This document shows, piece after piece, positions 24,520-36,042 of a stretch of DNA of 64,000 nucleotides (its first letter is position 1; each line of letters begins with the position of its first letter). The notes under the pieces are model-generated. The model ran no database searches and was not told the DNA's origin. It saw only the letters and a program-made list of their open reading frames with translations. Source of the stretch: Straminergon stramineum (taxonomy: Eukaryota; Streptophyta; Bryopsida; Hypnales; Calliergonaceae); NCBI GenBank assembly GCA_963920665.1, contig OY987265.1, forward strand, positions 27,471,001-27,535,000. The letters run 5' to 3'. The position numbers and the translations under genes were made by a program.

Positions 24520-27500
24520 CTACTCTGGAATTGTGATAATTCCTACTCGAACTAAAAGTAGCTTCAACTCGTTGAAGCTATAACTTGGTGCATGAATGAA
24601 TTTGTCATCATGTAGGTCCATCTTACAAAAGTAGCAGTATAAGTAGTATAAGTGCTTGCAATTCACATATTGATGACGACCTCCAATAGTCGAGACAACC
24701 ATGTTCACAAAATCGGGGCATGTGCACACGGGAAACATACCCACTGTAATTTGATAGACATTTTTGTTATGGTCTACCTTTGTCTCCAACGACACAATTG
24801 CACTGAGGCCTGGAAAAGGAAGTAATGTGACTCCAAGGATTTGTCCTTTAACATTACCAGCGCTTTCCCATTTGTTTCTCTATTTTGTAGATGGTGCATT
24901 TGCAATTCGCCGAATGGTTTGATTGTTCCTAACCATTGGGTACGCATCCGCATTCATGGGTGGCTTATTGTCATATACAACACTTTCAAAAATCTTGGAC
25001 ATGTTGAATAGGCGACGTGGCGATAGTATAGGACGTTCTTGGAGACGGAAGCCTACATGTTGTACTAGCAAGGTCTCCTCTCGATTGAGATTGGTCTCAG
25101 TTAGAACTGGCCAAACTTCCGGTACCTCTGGCCAATTAATGACCCACTTCCTTTTCGTACCTTTCACACATCTTTCTATGTCGTCCCAACAAAACCAAAA
25201 GTCCGCCACTACCTCTCGTTTACTCCCGTAATCTTCTTTCCTTCCGCGGTAGGTGGGAGCTGGTGATCCCTTTCGTCCCCTTGAATTTTTGGTAGTGCAC
25301 TTGATGTTGGACCCACGTTGTTGAGTTTGACATTTTGCGTTTGATTTGTGGTTGATTCTTGCTATGTGCCATTTCGATGTGTCACAATCACTTTCAAATG
25401 CAACAGTGACATGTTGAGAAGGGTTCACCACACATTGTTTTTCTAAATCCTCCATGACCTGTGTAGAAGCCGTGGTGGATCTTGTGCGCACACGAGGCTG
25501 AGAAAAATTATGTTTATCTAGTCGATGTGAGTCTCTAGCATCGCCAATAGGTACGTCCAACTTCCTCTTTGTGCTTCCAAAAATTTCTTCTCCTTCTAGA
25601 TGCGGTACTCGAGTTCCAATCCCGACGACTCTAGGTAGTGTGTTTAAGGCCTCAGCCATCTTCTTAGGATCTCCACTTCGTCTTGTAGCTCTCAACTTCA
25701 ACTCCCCCTTTGATGGACGAGACCCAGATGTGTGGCCTCTCAAGTATGCACAGTAGTTTGTCATTTGCATCCAAGCTCGAATACTGTTGTCACAAGTGGC
25801 ATCAAACAAATTATTTCCTCGATTACCAGACATTTGAAGCCACTTGTTGTGAACTATTTCTGATAGATTGCACGAAGGCATGTCTGCCATTTCCTCCAAG
25901 CTCAAATCCTACAAATCCATCCACAACAACACTTCAATTACTACTTTCATGGACATATTTCAAGTCTTTTAGTACGTGTGAACTGTTTTGATGATGAAGG
26001 GTGTAATCTATTGAAGATAAACATACAAAGACATTTCACCACTATACAATGAATGCGTTACCACACTAAAGAAGAACACTTGAAGAATTGGATTCTTCAC
26101 TGTCAACAATACATGATCACTTCCTAGAGCTAGGGCCAAAACAATACTCTTTTTATAGGGTGGTAGAATAGAAAGGGATACTTCTACACCCCCTAAACGC
26201 ATCAGTCGGATTCGACTGATGATCCAGTTGAATGTTGAGGTACTCCCATTTTAGGGTCCCAACTCCATTCTCCTTAGACTTTTAGGAAATTGGAAAAAGT
26301 GGATGACTTTCTCAAATCCTCTATCAATAATGACACATATAATCATTCACAAAACACAATTTACAAGCAACAAAATCATTATATAAAATTAAATACAAAT
26401 AGATACTTACCATTTGCATGAAGCCTCCCCATTGACAGTACCGAAAATGCCAAAATGCCAGCTAGTAGTCTAAATGATGAAGTGATTCTTCATTGGTAGC
26501 TCCAAATGACAACCACCATGATCGAATTGCTAGATACCGCGTCTCTGCCTCCTCCGTAGTTTTGGAATCTTTGTACTGCTTGCACTATGCATTGTGTTGC
26601 TGTTGGAATGCTTCCTTTATGTGTTTCTGTGTGTGCTTCTAAAGTGAAGTAGTCCAATACAACAAACAAGTCCTTTCACGGTTCTCCATTTTCTCCTCGG
26701 TAGAACCACTACCGTAGACGATGCGAACCGCATTCCAATTAGCCATTGCACTGTCTAACATGAATCCCTTGAATTTTGGATGGTAAACACCATTTTTTGA
26801 CATGACATCATTCAAGCACCTCCAAAATTTCACTTGGATCTCAATATCCTCAAATTGCATATCGCAGGTTGAAATGGTCATCACCTTTTTGTAATGAGGA
26901 TCATACACGTAGCAAGCCATCGTGGTCCACTCCTTCACGCGCTTGACGTGGTCAAACATCATCCACACATTTTGAAGATCACCTCCCGGTTGCATACGCC
27001 TCACTAGATCGACACCACTTTCGGGTCCTTCGGTGAGCATTTTGAAAATGTATACCTTCTCTTTGCCTTGGCCCGGAAATACGCTGTCATGGACGAATTT
27101 GAACTTTGATTCTTTCTTCATAGTCATGATGTTGTCGATGACACCTCCTTGGTTGTTAGAGCAAAATGAAGAGATAAGATTCCTAATATTTGGGCTACTC
27201 AAATATTGGAATCGGTCCATGACTTCCTCTAGTTCCTCCCCCTTCAACATTTCCTTTTCTCCCTCTCCTTTGTGAAATAGATAATTGGTAAGGAAATCTT
27301 TGCTAGCAGATAGCGCGATTGTGGAATTCGTGGCCGTTGGTGTTTTGGCCACTTGCTCTACAATGAGTCCACATATTTTCTCTATGGAATCTCTATACAT
27401 GCCTTTCGCAACAGGGTGAGCATGATCTCCAAAGTGAATTGTAGCCCTACTCATTTTCGGATTATCACTATAGGAGTAGTATATCCTAACATTGCATGTT

Positions 27501-28570
27501 TTCAAGCATGCAGGGGCCATTTTGCACACCTTACAGACTAGAGTAGAATCTTTGGGCGGATTGGCCCCGACAGCAAACGGGAAGATTATATAGCCACTCC
27601 ACTCTGTTTCGTTCCCTTTCAAAGCCCTCTTCAAATAATCACACTCAAGATTTTGACAAGACAGATGCCCAGCACAATAGGACTTACGAAATTTGAGATT
27701 GTTAGAGTTGTTGATGTTTATTGTCACCAACTTGCACCACGAGTGTCCGTCGTACCGCTTGTCCATTCCTTCTAAGTTCTTGGCGATTGGGGAAGATGAA
27801 GAGGAGCGACACGGAGGCAACTCGAAGATGACATTGCCATTAAAAGTTGGAGGCAAGAACTCCATGCGATGATGCTTGACGGCATTTAGATCAGTTGTAG
27901 ACAATTCATTCCGCGAGTGATGCATGGTGGCAAGTCTCTTCAAACTATCCATGATGCTCACTCCCTCACGTGGACTTGGGTGCAAAGGAGGACGTGAGAG
28001 CAATGATTGCATTATAGTATTGGACGGGGTACTAGAGACCAAGTTGACATGAGTTGGTCCTTCCCATGGAATTTTGACAGAGCGTGGTTGGTGGCGGAGC
28101 ATTAAATCTGGAGACTCTCCTTCCGATTCAAAGGACACTTCTATGATAGGATCTAGTTTCTCCACTTTCATTGTATGAAGGGTTGTAGATTGGGGCATGA
28201 CCATCCCAACTTCTCGAGGAGAACTAGGTGAAATGGTATGTGTGACATACGGCATATCTATTGTCGATGCATCGGATTGGCGGCTAAGAATCTCCGTAGA
28301 TGCAGCAAGTATAGATAGAGGAAATCCGTAGGCCCTATAGTTTCTAGAAGAGAGGTACCAACAATGCCCTTCTTCTTCTAAGAGTTTTAATACAGGGATG
28401 GATTCCTGCAACTCACCTAATTCCGACTTCCTCTCTTCTTCGACATAGATGGAAGACTCTACAAACTTGAAACGAAGGTGTAGCAAGTGACTCGTGACCT
28501 TGGCAAATCCTCCGCTGTCTACAGGAAATACTAGGGGAACCTCATGACCGTCTACTCGTATGCAAGCCAT
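24520..28570 (-). pseudogene. MULE/mudrA-type transposase with four in-frame TAG codons
   Basis: Exon 1 runs 28570-26411 and exon 2 25908-24520, joined by a GT...AG intron in phase 0, giving 1,182 codons. A Cys/His cluster (C299, C305, C310, C346, C349, H383, H385) resembles a GCM/WRKY-like zinc-binding fold. A DDE-like MULE core follows, with candidate acids D557, D570 and D606, then a segment with the wording SLEEMADMPSCNLSEIVHNK (exon 2), typical of plant MULE proteins. A SWIM zinc finger (C1115, C1117, C1137, H1139) lies near the C-terminus. TAG interrupts the frame at 26641, 26587, 26464 and 24882 (first bases on the minus strand), with no frameshift and no TAA or TGA. E4 has CAA at the site of the last TAG. 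It would cut at the element ends and integrate it elsewhere. The start ATG is the first in the open frame. Confidence 0.85.
26174..26264. repeat. Hairpin with TCGGATTCGA core
   Basis: The core CATCAGTCGGATTCGACTGATG (26200-26221, a near-perfect palindrome) lies between weaker flanking arms that include GGATACTTC and GAGGTACTCCC. It falls in the transposase intron. It belongs to the hairpin family also seen at 31064, 56381, 61501 and 62050. Confidence 0.6.
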
Positions 28571-30678
28571 GAGAATACAATGGGCTCAGTGGATGTAGGG
28601 ATTGAATGGAAATGGTCCAAGTGGTGGGGTTGCCAAGAAATGAACTTGGAAGACACTATTTTATAATCTCTAGTTCGGTATCCGGCTACGAAGGAGGGTG
28701 ATGGCAAAATATAAATGTGATGTTCATTATGGACTCTCATTTAGAATAACAGTGTATGCACCACCACATACGGCCTCTTCCATGGCGTACTCCTAGAATT
28801 TCAATAATGGCATACATGCGCCATTGTTGACGGGATTTCAATAGGATTAGTTTGGAAGGAATGTGTAGTTTTGGGAGTAATGATGCATTCCTCATTTGTT
28901 TGGAGGTTGAATTGATGAACACAACATCATTAAGAAATTTGATTTAGCATGAGTACATTCAAAATAGGGACGGCGCCTTCATGGTAATTCCAAATGGCAT
29001 GGTTGCCAATTTCGATGTAGGCGGTTGTCATAAATGCTCTGAAGTGTGTGAGATGTAGAGTTGGCAACTTCCAACAACCCGCCGGCATGAAGAGGCTAGG
29101 ATTGCCTTGAATGGTATCCAATCTGTTCGGACGACACATTAAATAAGGCGGTAGGGGAAAATGTTTTGAAATTCAAAGTATGCGTCTATCATTTTAATGT
29201 TTAAGTAGGCCGTTTTCACTTGCATTTCTACGGTTGTTGTCCAGCATATAAGTAATGGGCATTTTAGCATCTTGTAGCCATTCTTGTGTCTTTTGGTAGT
29301 TTTGCATTTGTAGAAGAGATTCAATTGTTCCACGTGATCTTGCATCCCCTCATGCACCTAGATGATGATAGCACCTCACTTTTCGTAGCAGAACAGTCAA
29401 AAAAGAGGAGGAAGCGTAGTTCCTTTTTTTTTTCATCTTCCAAAACACTTAGAAGGTCCAGGATGACTCGTGCCAAGAAAGTATTGTCGAAGACAAGCCA
29501 CTGAACACCAGATGATCTTCGCAGAATACTGAGCTTTGGAGAAGTTAGTGGCGCTATGGAGGAGGACGTCGGAGCGCACAGCCTGGCAGTAGTGCGACAG
29601 GTGTCACGGGGTGCAAAGAGCACACAAAATCAAGCTGCGGACAACCTCACAATTGTTGACAATGTAAGCATCCATCATTCATATTGCTTTTAGAGGAATC
29701 CTTTCCCATTCATTACTACATTTCAAAGTTTCTTCATTGTCTCCTGGAAACTAGAGTACATTATTCTTTTCCAATAAGTGAATAGGATGCACAAATCAAA
29801 CTTTTTCACCCTTAAAGTGGAAACCATGGTATTTAGGAGGAGTGAAGAGCTATCCAACTTGTCTCATAGTTTGTTAGATTGAAACACATCCAACAATTTT
29901 GGAGGTATAACGTATCCTTTGCATTATCACTTTTTAAGGATTTAAGCATTTTTGGGATTGCTAATAAGGTCTCCCTTCATTTGAGCATTTCCATGACTCT
30001 CGTAGTTTGAATTCCATCGTCACGAGCATTAGAACACTGATTCCTTCATGTGAGCTTCTAGATAGCTGTATCATAGAAATAGTATGGATTAGTGAATGAA
30101 TGCGAGGCTGACTATTCTTTGGAGAATTTTCAGATCTTCTGTACCTTCGAGATGTCCAAGGTGGATTGACCCTCTCACTCATCCTCCATGGGTTAGTCCA
30201 GGGGTGCATGTAAAAAATAAGCTCCCCTTTTTCATGCTTCATCAGTTTATCTTCTCTACCTCACCAAACTAAATTTGGTCATCCAATTAAAATTAGAAGT
30301 ATGAATTTTAAATCTTGGAATTTGATCACATGTGACGAAAATGGAAGATTCGGCTAGGCCTCTGGAATGGAGACACCGCGGGGACCATCCACGCTGTCCA
30401 ATCAAACAGAGGAGGAAGATTCTATTTTCGGCCTTTGATCCATCCTGCCACCCGAACCATCGGCAACCTTCGGGGGACGAAACTCCAATTCACCCGAATC
30501 CCTCGGAGATGTGATTGGGAAGCGCTAAGCCTTGCCTTCGAAATCACAATTTCAATGAAGTCTCCTTCCGCTTGTTTGAGGCTGTCGCTATTGAACTTGC
30601 GCTTGAATCTGCATATTTCTCATGCATTTGACACAAAAACTAATGTTGATTGTCCAGCGTGAGGAGCAAACCGGCAAG
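28571..30678. promoter_or_regulatory. Divergent spacer between transposase and cargo genes
   Basis: About 2.1 kb separates the leftward transposase start from the rightward acidic-protein start, so it should contain both promoters. Several short frames (for example 28930-29139 and 29139-29357, minus strand) could be upstream exons, but I see no domain or homology to support them. Confidence 0.5.
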
Positions 30679-32152
30679 ATGCGGAGGACTCGTAGTCAAG
30701 CTCGTGACAGAGAGGAAGAAACTCAACAAGACAACCCATTGCGGACACCGCAAAAGCTACGCGTCTCTGAGGTAATGCACATCACCTTCTATCAACTTCA
30801 TACACCAATCCACCAAAGTCACTCACCATTTTTTTTTCTCACTCTTGAGTTTTGGTTGAGTTGCGCCATGACGTCCTCGTCACGGCCATGGCACCTACAC
30901 CTCAAGCGTGGCTGACAGGCCCACGAGATCGCGCGACCTTGGGCTCATTTCACTTTCAATGTGGCGTCCTCACGACGGTGACACCAACGCGACCCTAGGA
31001 CGCACTTGCCGCATCCTTCATATCAATCATACCAGGTGGGCTCGGGACAAGGAACCTTGTAGTGGGGTCTTGTTTTCAGGGGTGCCTCGAGCTTGCCTTC
31101 GGACATCAGTCGGACCCAACTGATCCCAAGAAGGATGCCGGTGGTACTCCCCAAAATGGGACCCCAAATAGTCACTCACCATTTTTTTTTCACTCCCAGG
31201 TTTTGGTTGAGTCGCGCCGTGACCTCCTTATCACAACCGTGGCACTTGTGCCTCTAGCATGGCCGACAGGCTCACCCGATGACGCAGCCTTGGGTTGATT
31301 TCACTTTCAGTGTGGTGTCCTCACAACGAGGTGTCCTGTCCTTGACAAGGAGCTGTCCCATCCTTGACTTCACTCGCAACGTCTTTGACTTCACTCGCAA
31401 CTCTGGGCGAGGGAGAAGGGGACTCGCGGTGGGGTCATCTGTGGCACGACCTCCTCGTGACAGCCGCTGCGTGACTGATGGGCAGCTTCTGTTGGATGCT
31501 TAATATTGTTTGTATTTCTAGTAGTGTATTTGTTCTTGGAGTATGGTATAAGATGTCTAATTGGCAACCCTAATGTTCTTGGAGATTATTTCAGATTGTA
31601 GTGTGGTTGTTTAATTATTGTTTATCCTTCTTCAATAGTTGTTACATTGATTTCTTCTTATATGTTGTACAGGTGGAAAGAAGCAAACTCCTATGCATTA
31701 CTCCCTCATCCAATGATCCAATTGCACTACAACAAGCCGAAGAGGTTTGTGGTCCCTTGAAATCAAAGACTTCCATAGATGAGGAAGAGGAGGTGTCAAG
31801 TGTCTCGCAGGACAAAGAAGAGGAAGACCAAGACCTGGTAAGACTTGAGGGTAAAAAGAAGTCTACGAGACCAACTTCTGACACCTTGGTGCTCTCAAAG
31901 CTTAGCTGGAACACCAATTGGCCAGGCCACCTTATTGCAAGCTACACTCATAAGCAAAAAAGGCCTGAATTTTCTTCTCAGAGCTCAGAGACCGAGTATA
32001 GTTCGGAACCACAAATTTCCCTTTCGATTGTTAGTCCAGAGTTTGAGGACTTCTGTCAATGTGATGGTAGTGATAGTGTGGATTGGTTTGGTGAAGTGAT
32101 CATTCTCCTCAGCTCTGACTCAAAGAGTGATGTGGAGATCATAGATGATTGA
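30679..32152 (+). CDS. Small acidic protein of the E2 cargo unit
   Basis: Exons 30679-30771 and 31673-32152 join in frame (donor GAG/GTAATG, acceptor TACAG/GTGG) into 190 residues. The protein is rich in Glu, Asp and Ser, begins with an Arg-rich stretch and ends in an acidic tail (LSSDSKSDVEIIDD). E3 keeps a clearly related tail (VFIHLSSDSNESVDID) just upstream of its ParB-methyltransferase-like gene, at 60140-60030 on the minus strand, so the tail is conserved between copies. No known domain is recognised. It may be a partner of the transposase or of the downstream protein, but that is inference. It ends in TGA about 220 bp before the next open segment. Confidence 0.55.
30817..31331. repeat. 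Direct repeat pair of about 160 bp in an intron
   Basis: Copies begin AGTCACTCACCATTTTTTTT at 30817 and 31170, spaced 353 bp apart, and both continue with GGTTGAGT and CACTTTCA-type wording. They lie in the intron of the acidic-protein gene. Confidence 0.7.
31064..31165. repeat. Hairpin with TCGGACCCAA core
   Basis: The outer arms GGGGTCTTGTTTTCAGGGGT and the inverse of the right arm (GGGGTCCCATTTTGGGGAGT) pair. The core CATCAGTCGGACCCAACTGATC lies at 31104-31125. It is in the same intron as the direct repeats. Confidence 0.6.
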
Positions 32153-32553
32153 GGGTAACTCATTCTTTTGTATTTAGATACATTCTCTATCGTATGTGGA
32201 GGCTACGGTGTGCTTTTGGTAATGAACATTTTCCATATCTTCCATTGTAAGTGTTGTTGGACTGTTGATTTCAGTAAAGTGAAATTTTGTTGGTTTTCAC
32301 ATAGACTTTGTGTTCTTCTTTTCATTCTCCCAATTAAATGTTCTTTGTTCTCTTTTTGAATTGGCTTTATAGATTTATGTGTCACCTATCAATCAAACAC
32401 AAGAAGACACATTAATAGAGACTCTAGGGATTGATGACACCATGCAACTTGAAATCGGCATGGAGGAGGAGGGACAATTCATGGAGGAGGACGTGGTTGA
32501 TGAGGAGGAGAAGGAGTTGTTAGAAGATGACCTACACTGGCTGCAAAAGGTAG

Positions 32554-35500
32554 TGTCGCGAGCCGTAATCTTAGAAGTCACCATGTTAGTACTAAAAGAA
32601 GTATAAGTATATAGAATTTAAAAAAATTCTTAACAGGTAAAAAGGGTTAGAACCCTCTTAGCCTAAAACATCTCACTAACACTAGACGGATGCTCCAAGT
32701 AATCCGTAACGAAACCCAGGACAGATCTGGATTCCGGAAACCCGGATAGCGACAGCCTAGTATCTAGACTTCCGGTCTAGAAATAGGGACCCGTTACGGG
32801 TGAACGGTCCGCTTTACGAACGGTCGGTATTTTGACGGGTACTTAACCCCGCCACTGCCATTTCCTCTTCCTCTTTTCCCACAACTATTTTGTGCGCGCA
32901 TAGCTGAGTGAAAGAGTAGTGAGTTAGTGCTCGCGTGAGAGGTGATAGTATCTTTAGATTTCTGAATAGTTGAGATGGCGGAGGGAGATATCCGGAAGAC
33001 CTTGGTCACCGGCCGGATGGTTTGTCCAACCATTTCGGAAAGGCTGAGAGACAAATCCCAGCTAGAGGATGACCTCAGTGAGATAGGATGTGTCGGTCTG
33101 TTCATGCGGCCGTGGACTGTAAAGAACGACCGGATGATCCAAGAGTTGATAGTCGGTGCTTCTAATCAGTATGAATTGACCGTGAGAGGAAGGCCTCAAA
33201 CCTGGACTGATGACGTCTGGGCTAGAGTTTACGGATTTCCTAAGAAGGGATCCGGTTTAGCGTCACGGACAGACAAGTTTGCAGTCGAGAAGTTCAAAAA
33301 TGCGGCCCATTCTAAGGAAGGGTATGCGATTAGTGATTGTCTGGATGCCCGACAGAGACACGTCTTAGAGTTCTTGATTCCCATCTTGTATCCGGAAAAG
33401 CCTACCCGGATTACGGTTACGATAGCAAACACTATATTTGGTGCATTTGAGGGTAGACCAGTCAGTTGGGGCAAGGTGATTGGATCCGTAGTCGCCAAGC
33501 TTGCCGCCAATGTGGGAAAGGGAAAGACGAGTCCAATAGGGTCGTATCTTTTCCATCTATACCATCACGCAGAACTTCTCAGCGATGCGGAGATGGTGGA
33601 GTACAACACTAGAGCAATGATCCTGCAATACGGATTGACGGAAGAAGTGATGGCAACACAACCACCTCTGGAAGAGGAGGAGGATCCGGAGGAAGACGAG
33701 CAATCCCTGGAGCGGAGGCACCGGAAGTCCACGGATCCGACATCACGGGGAAAGCTTCCGGCTCAATAGAGGATCACGGAAGAAGAAGAAGGAAGCATAT
33801 CCGGGTTCTTCGAAACCGGATTCAACTGGGTGCTCCAAGCGCAAGAGTACCACGAGAGCCTGACGGATCTGCTCAGGAGGATAGGCTGCGAGCTAAAGAC
33901 GGAACCGGAAGATATCCTCGACGCGTTGAAGAAACTTCCAAACCCGGAAGTCCTCGAGTAGAAAGATAAGCAGATCGTAGCCCTGGAGAAGGAGAAAGCG
34001 GATCTTCAGGCGAGACTCAGCTGGGCGTAGGGCGAGATGGCTGAAGCGAAGCAAAGGGAGAAGGAAGCCCTCTAGCTGTTGAAGAATTTATCCGGCTTGG
34101 TAGACAAGCCAGCCGATATGGTGATGAAGGCGGCTCTAACCCAAAGCCGGTTGACTGAGGAAGGGCACCTCACCGGATCCAAGGTCATCCGGATACTCGT
34201 CGACTTCTCATCGCGGATGGAGCTCACACTCAAGGAGATGAGGCAACTGCTGGGACGGATCAACCCCAACCGGATAATGGACTTCTCCAACTTCCCGGAG
34301 ATACATTTTGACACAGAGACACCCATCAAGCTCATCGCCTCGATGTCGCTACCGTCGAAACTGGAAGTTCCGAGGGAGAGTCTCCGGTACTCCATGGAAC
34401 CTTTCTCCAAACAGCTGGAGAAGACAATCCGGGGGAGCGTGAAGTCAGCACCCGAGTCTAGCAAGTAGCCGGAGACAAGACGGGAGTTGGCACCTCCAGA
34501 AGTTATAGTGTCTCCACCCGTCCCAGTCTTCAACCTTCCGGAAACGGAGCCGCTGTCGACGCCTCACGTCCAAGCCCGTGGCCAACTGATAGAGCGGCTC
34601 AGGGGATTGTTGAATCCGGCTCGCTCTCATCCGGAGGAGTTCGAACATATGGGGGAGGAGCAGCAGCAACCAAGGAAGGAGATCAAGCCGATCGTGTTGG
34701 ATGAGACGTCTCCAGGCGAGGAGATTGAAAGGCGGATCACTCAGATTGAGAAATCTGAGGAGGAGGAATACTGGACCGGATCGGAGGATGAGGACGAGGA
34801 GGAAGCCGACTATTCTCCTCCGGAAATCTGGAAGATACAAACCCGGGCGGCGTTACGGTCGACCCCGATGAAGGCGACCCCAAAGGCAACATCAAGGGCA
34901 TCTCTGCGAACACCAGCGAGTCAAGGCAGAAGCAGCCAGAAGAAAGCGCGGAAGGCGAAGTAGTTAGGACTTTTTAGGCAGATAGGATTTTGATTTTGAA
35001 CCGGATCCGGATTTCCAAGGGTGGGACCGGGTTCCGGATTTATAGGATCTCACCTTTCCCGGATTTTTCGGGAAGGTTGTGAGTAGTCACCTAGATTTTC
35101 GGGTGGCCTTTTGGCCTTTTCGGCTTTGAGTTCTTTTGTGTTTTTAAGTGTGAGGCGGGTTGTTTGCCTCTCATTCCATCCTAGCATTATAGTTTGTACC
35201 TTGACATCCTTTCTTTTTAATCTGAGCCACCAAGTGGACCCTCAGGGATTGATCTGTCATATATCCAGCTTTCTTGTGTTTCCGTGTAAGTGTGTGAAGT
35301 GTGAGAAAGGAGGAGAAAAGGAGGAATCCGGATCTGAGGGGACTTGGGTTTGATTTGTAGGGAATGTTTGTGATAGACTCTAGACTAGTGACTTTGGTAT
35401 TGAGCACGTGCCTTTAAACTACTGTAACGGGAATCCGATTAGGAGTGGTAGGGGCGCGAGTTCGGATTACCAGGGAGGGTTCCGTGCGGAGATAAGTAAC

Positions 35501-36042
35501 CGCCAGTGGAAGAAAACCCCATACCACTTACCGGAAGGTCAGCCAAACCCTAGGAGCAATTTAGCAAATAACTTACAAACTCTCGGATTAGTTCCGGTTT
35601 CTGTTGGTCTGTCGTTGTAGTGGAGAAGACTTGTTACGGATCTGAGTGACCTGCCTCCCGGGTTGGCCATCCGGAAGGTTGTGAGAGTGTTTCCGGTCTG
35701 ATCTAGTGCAACATTTGGTCTAAGTGTGTGGTTGTAGTTTTGGGAGAGAGAATAGTGAGAGGAATACAAGTGGCCAGTCCCTACCCCTTTATACAATCAA
35801 AGGCGGATCCTCTGAGGGTAAAACAGAGGTACCAAAAACCAGTACTTGTGAGTAAAGTGACGGATCCGGAATCCGGAAATAGAGTGAATCCGGATTGGAT
35901 TCCGGAAAGTGAGAGCTTAAGTGGGTAGAACGGATAACCTAGGCTTGCAACAACATACTAGAATCCCCTGGGACGATATTTCGAGTTAATTTACACGTTT
36001 GGGTGTTGTAAATGGTATTTACCGCACGCTACGCGTATGACA
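32554..36042 (+). mobile_element. 3.49-kb TG...CA insertion, copy A (solo LTR with an internal ORF?)
   Basis: It starts TGTCGCGAGCC, ends CGCGTATGACA and is flanked by the 5-bp duplication GGTAG (32549-32553 and 36043-36047). It interrupts the first ParB exon. A copy of nearly equal length lies at 45577-49064 with its own 5-bp duplication. Neither LTR pair, primer-binding site, reverse transcriptase nor integrase is seen inside, so the unit is either a very long solo LTR or a non-autonomous element mobilised by an LTR integrase. Copy A is rich in TCCGG/CCGGA; copy B has lost many of these. Confidence 0.88.
32975..34963 (+). pseudogene. Internal ORF of insertion copy A, five in-frame TAG
   Basis: A single frame of 662 codons from ATG 32975 is open except for TAG at 33767, 33959, 34028, 34073 and 34466. 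The first about 230 codons (wording such as TVRGRPQTWTDDVWARVYGF) resemble the plant-transposon domain often annotated as a putative plant transposon protein. The middle is coiled-coil-like and the end is acidic and then basic (SQKKARKAK). No polymerase, integrase or protease motif is seen. Copy B encodes the same frame with eight TAG codons at other positions, so the ancestor had the whole frame open. The role is unknown; a gag-like or accessory protein is possible. Confidence 0.7.

Noticed and set aside
32975..34963. TAG reassigned as a sense codon in this genome
   Set aside because: The intact receptor kinase ends in TAG and no suppressor tRNA is seen; CHG deamination explains the pattern better.
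32554..36042. Complete LTR retrotransposon
   Set aside because: No repeat pair, primer-binding site, reverse transcriptase or integrase is present inside the unit.
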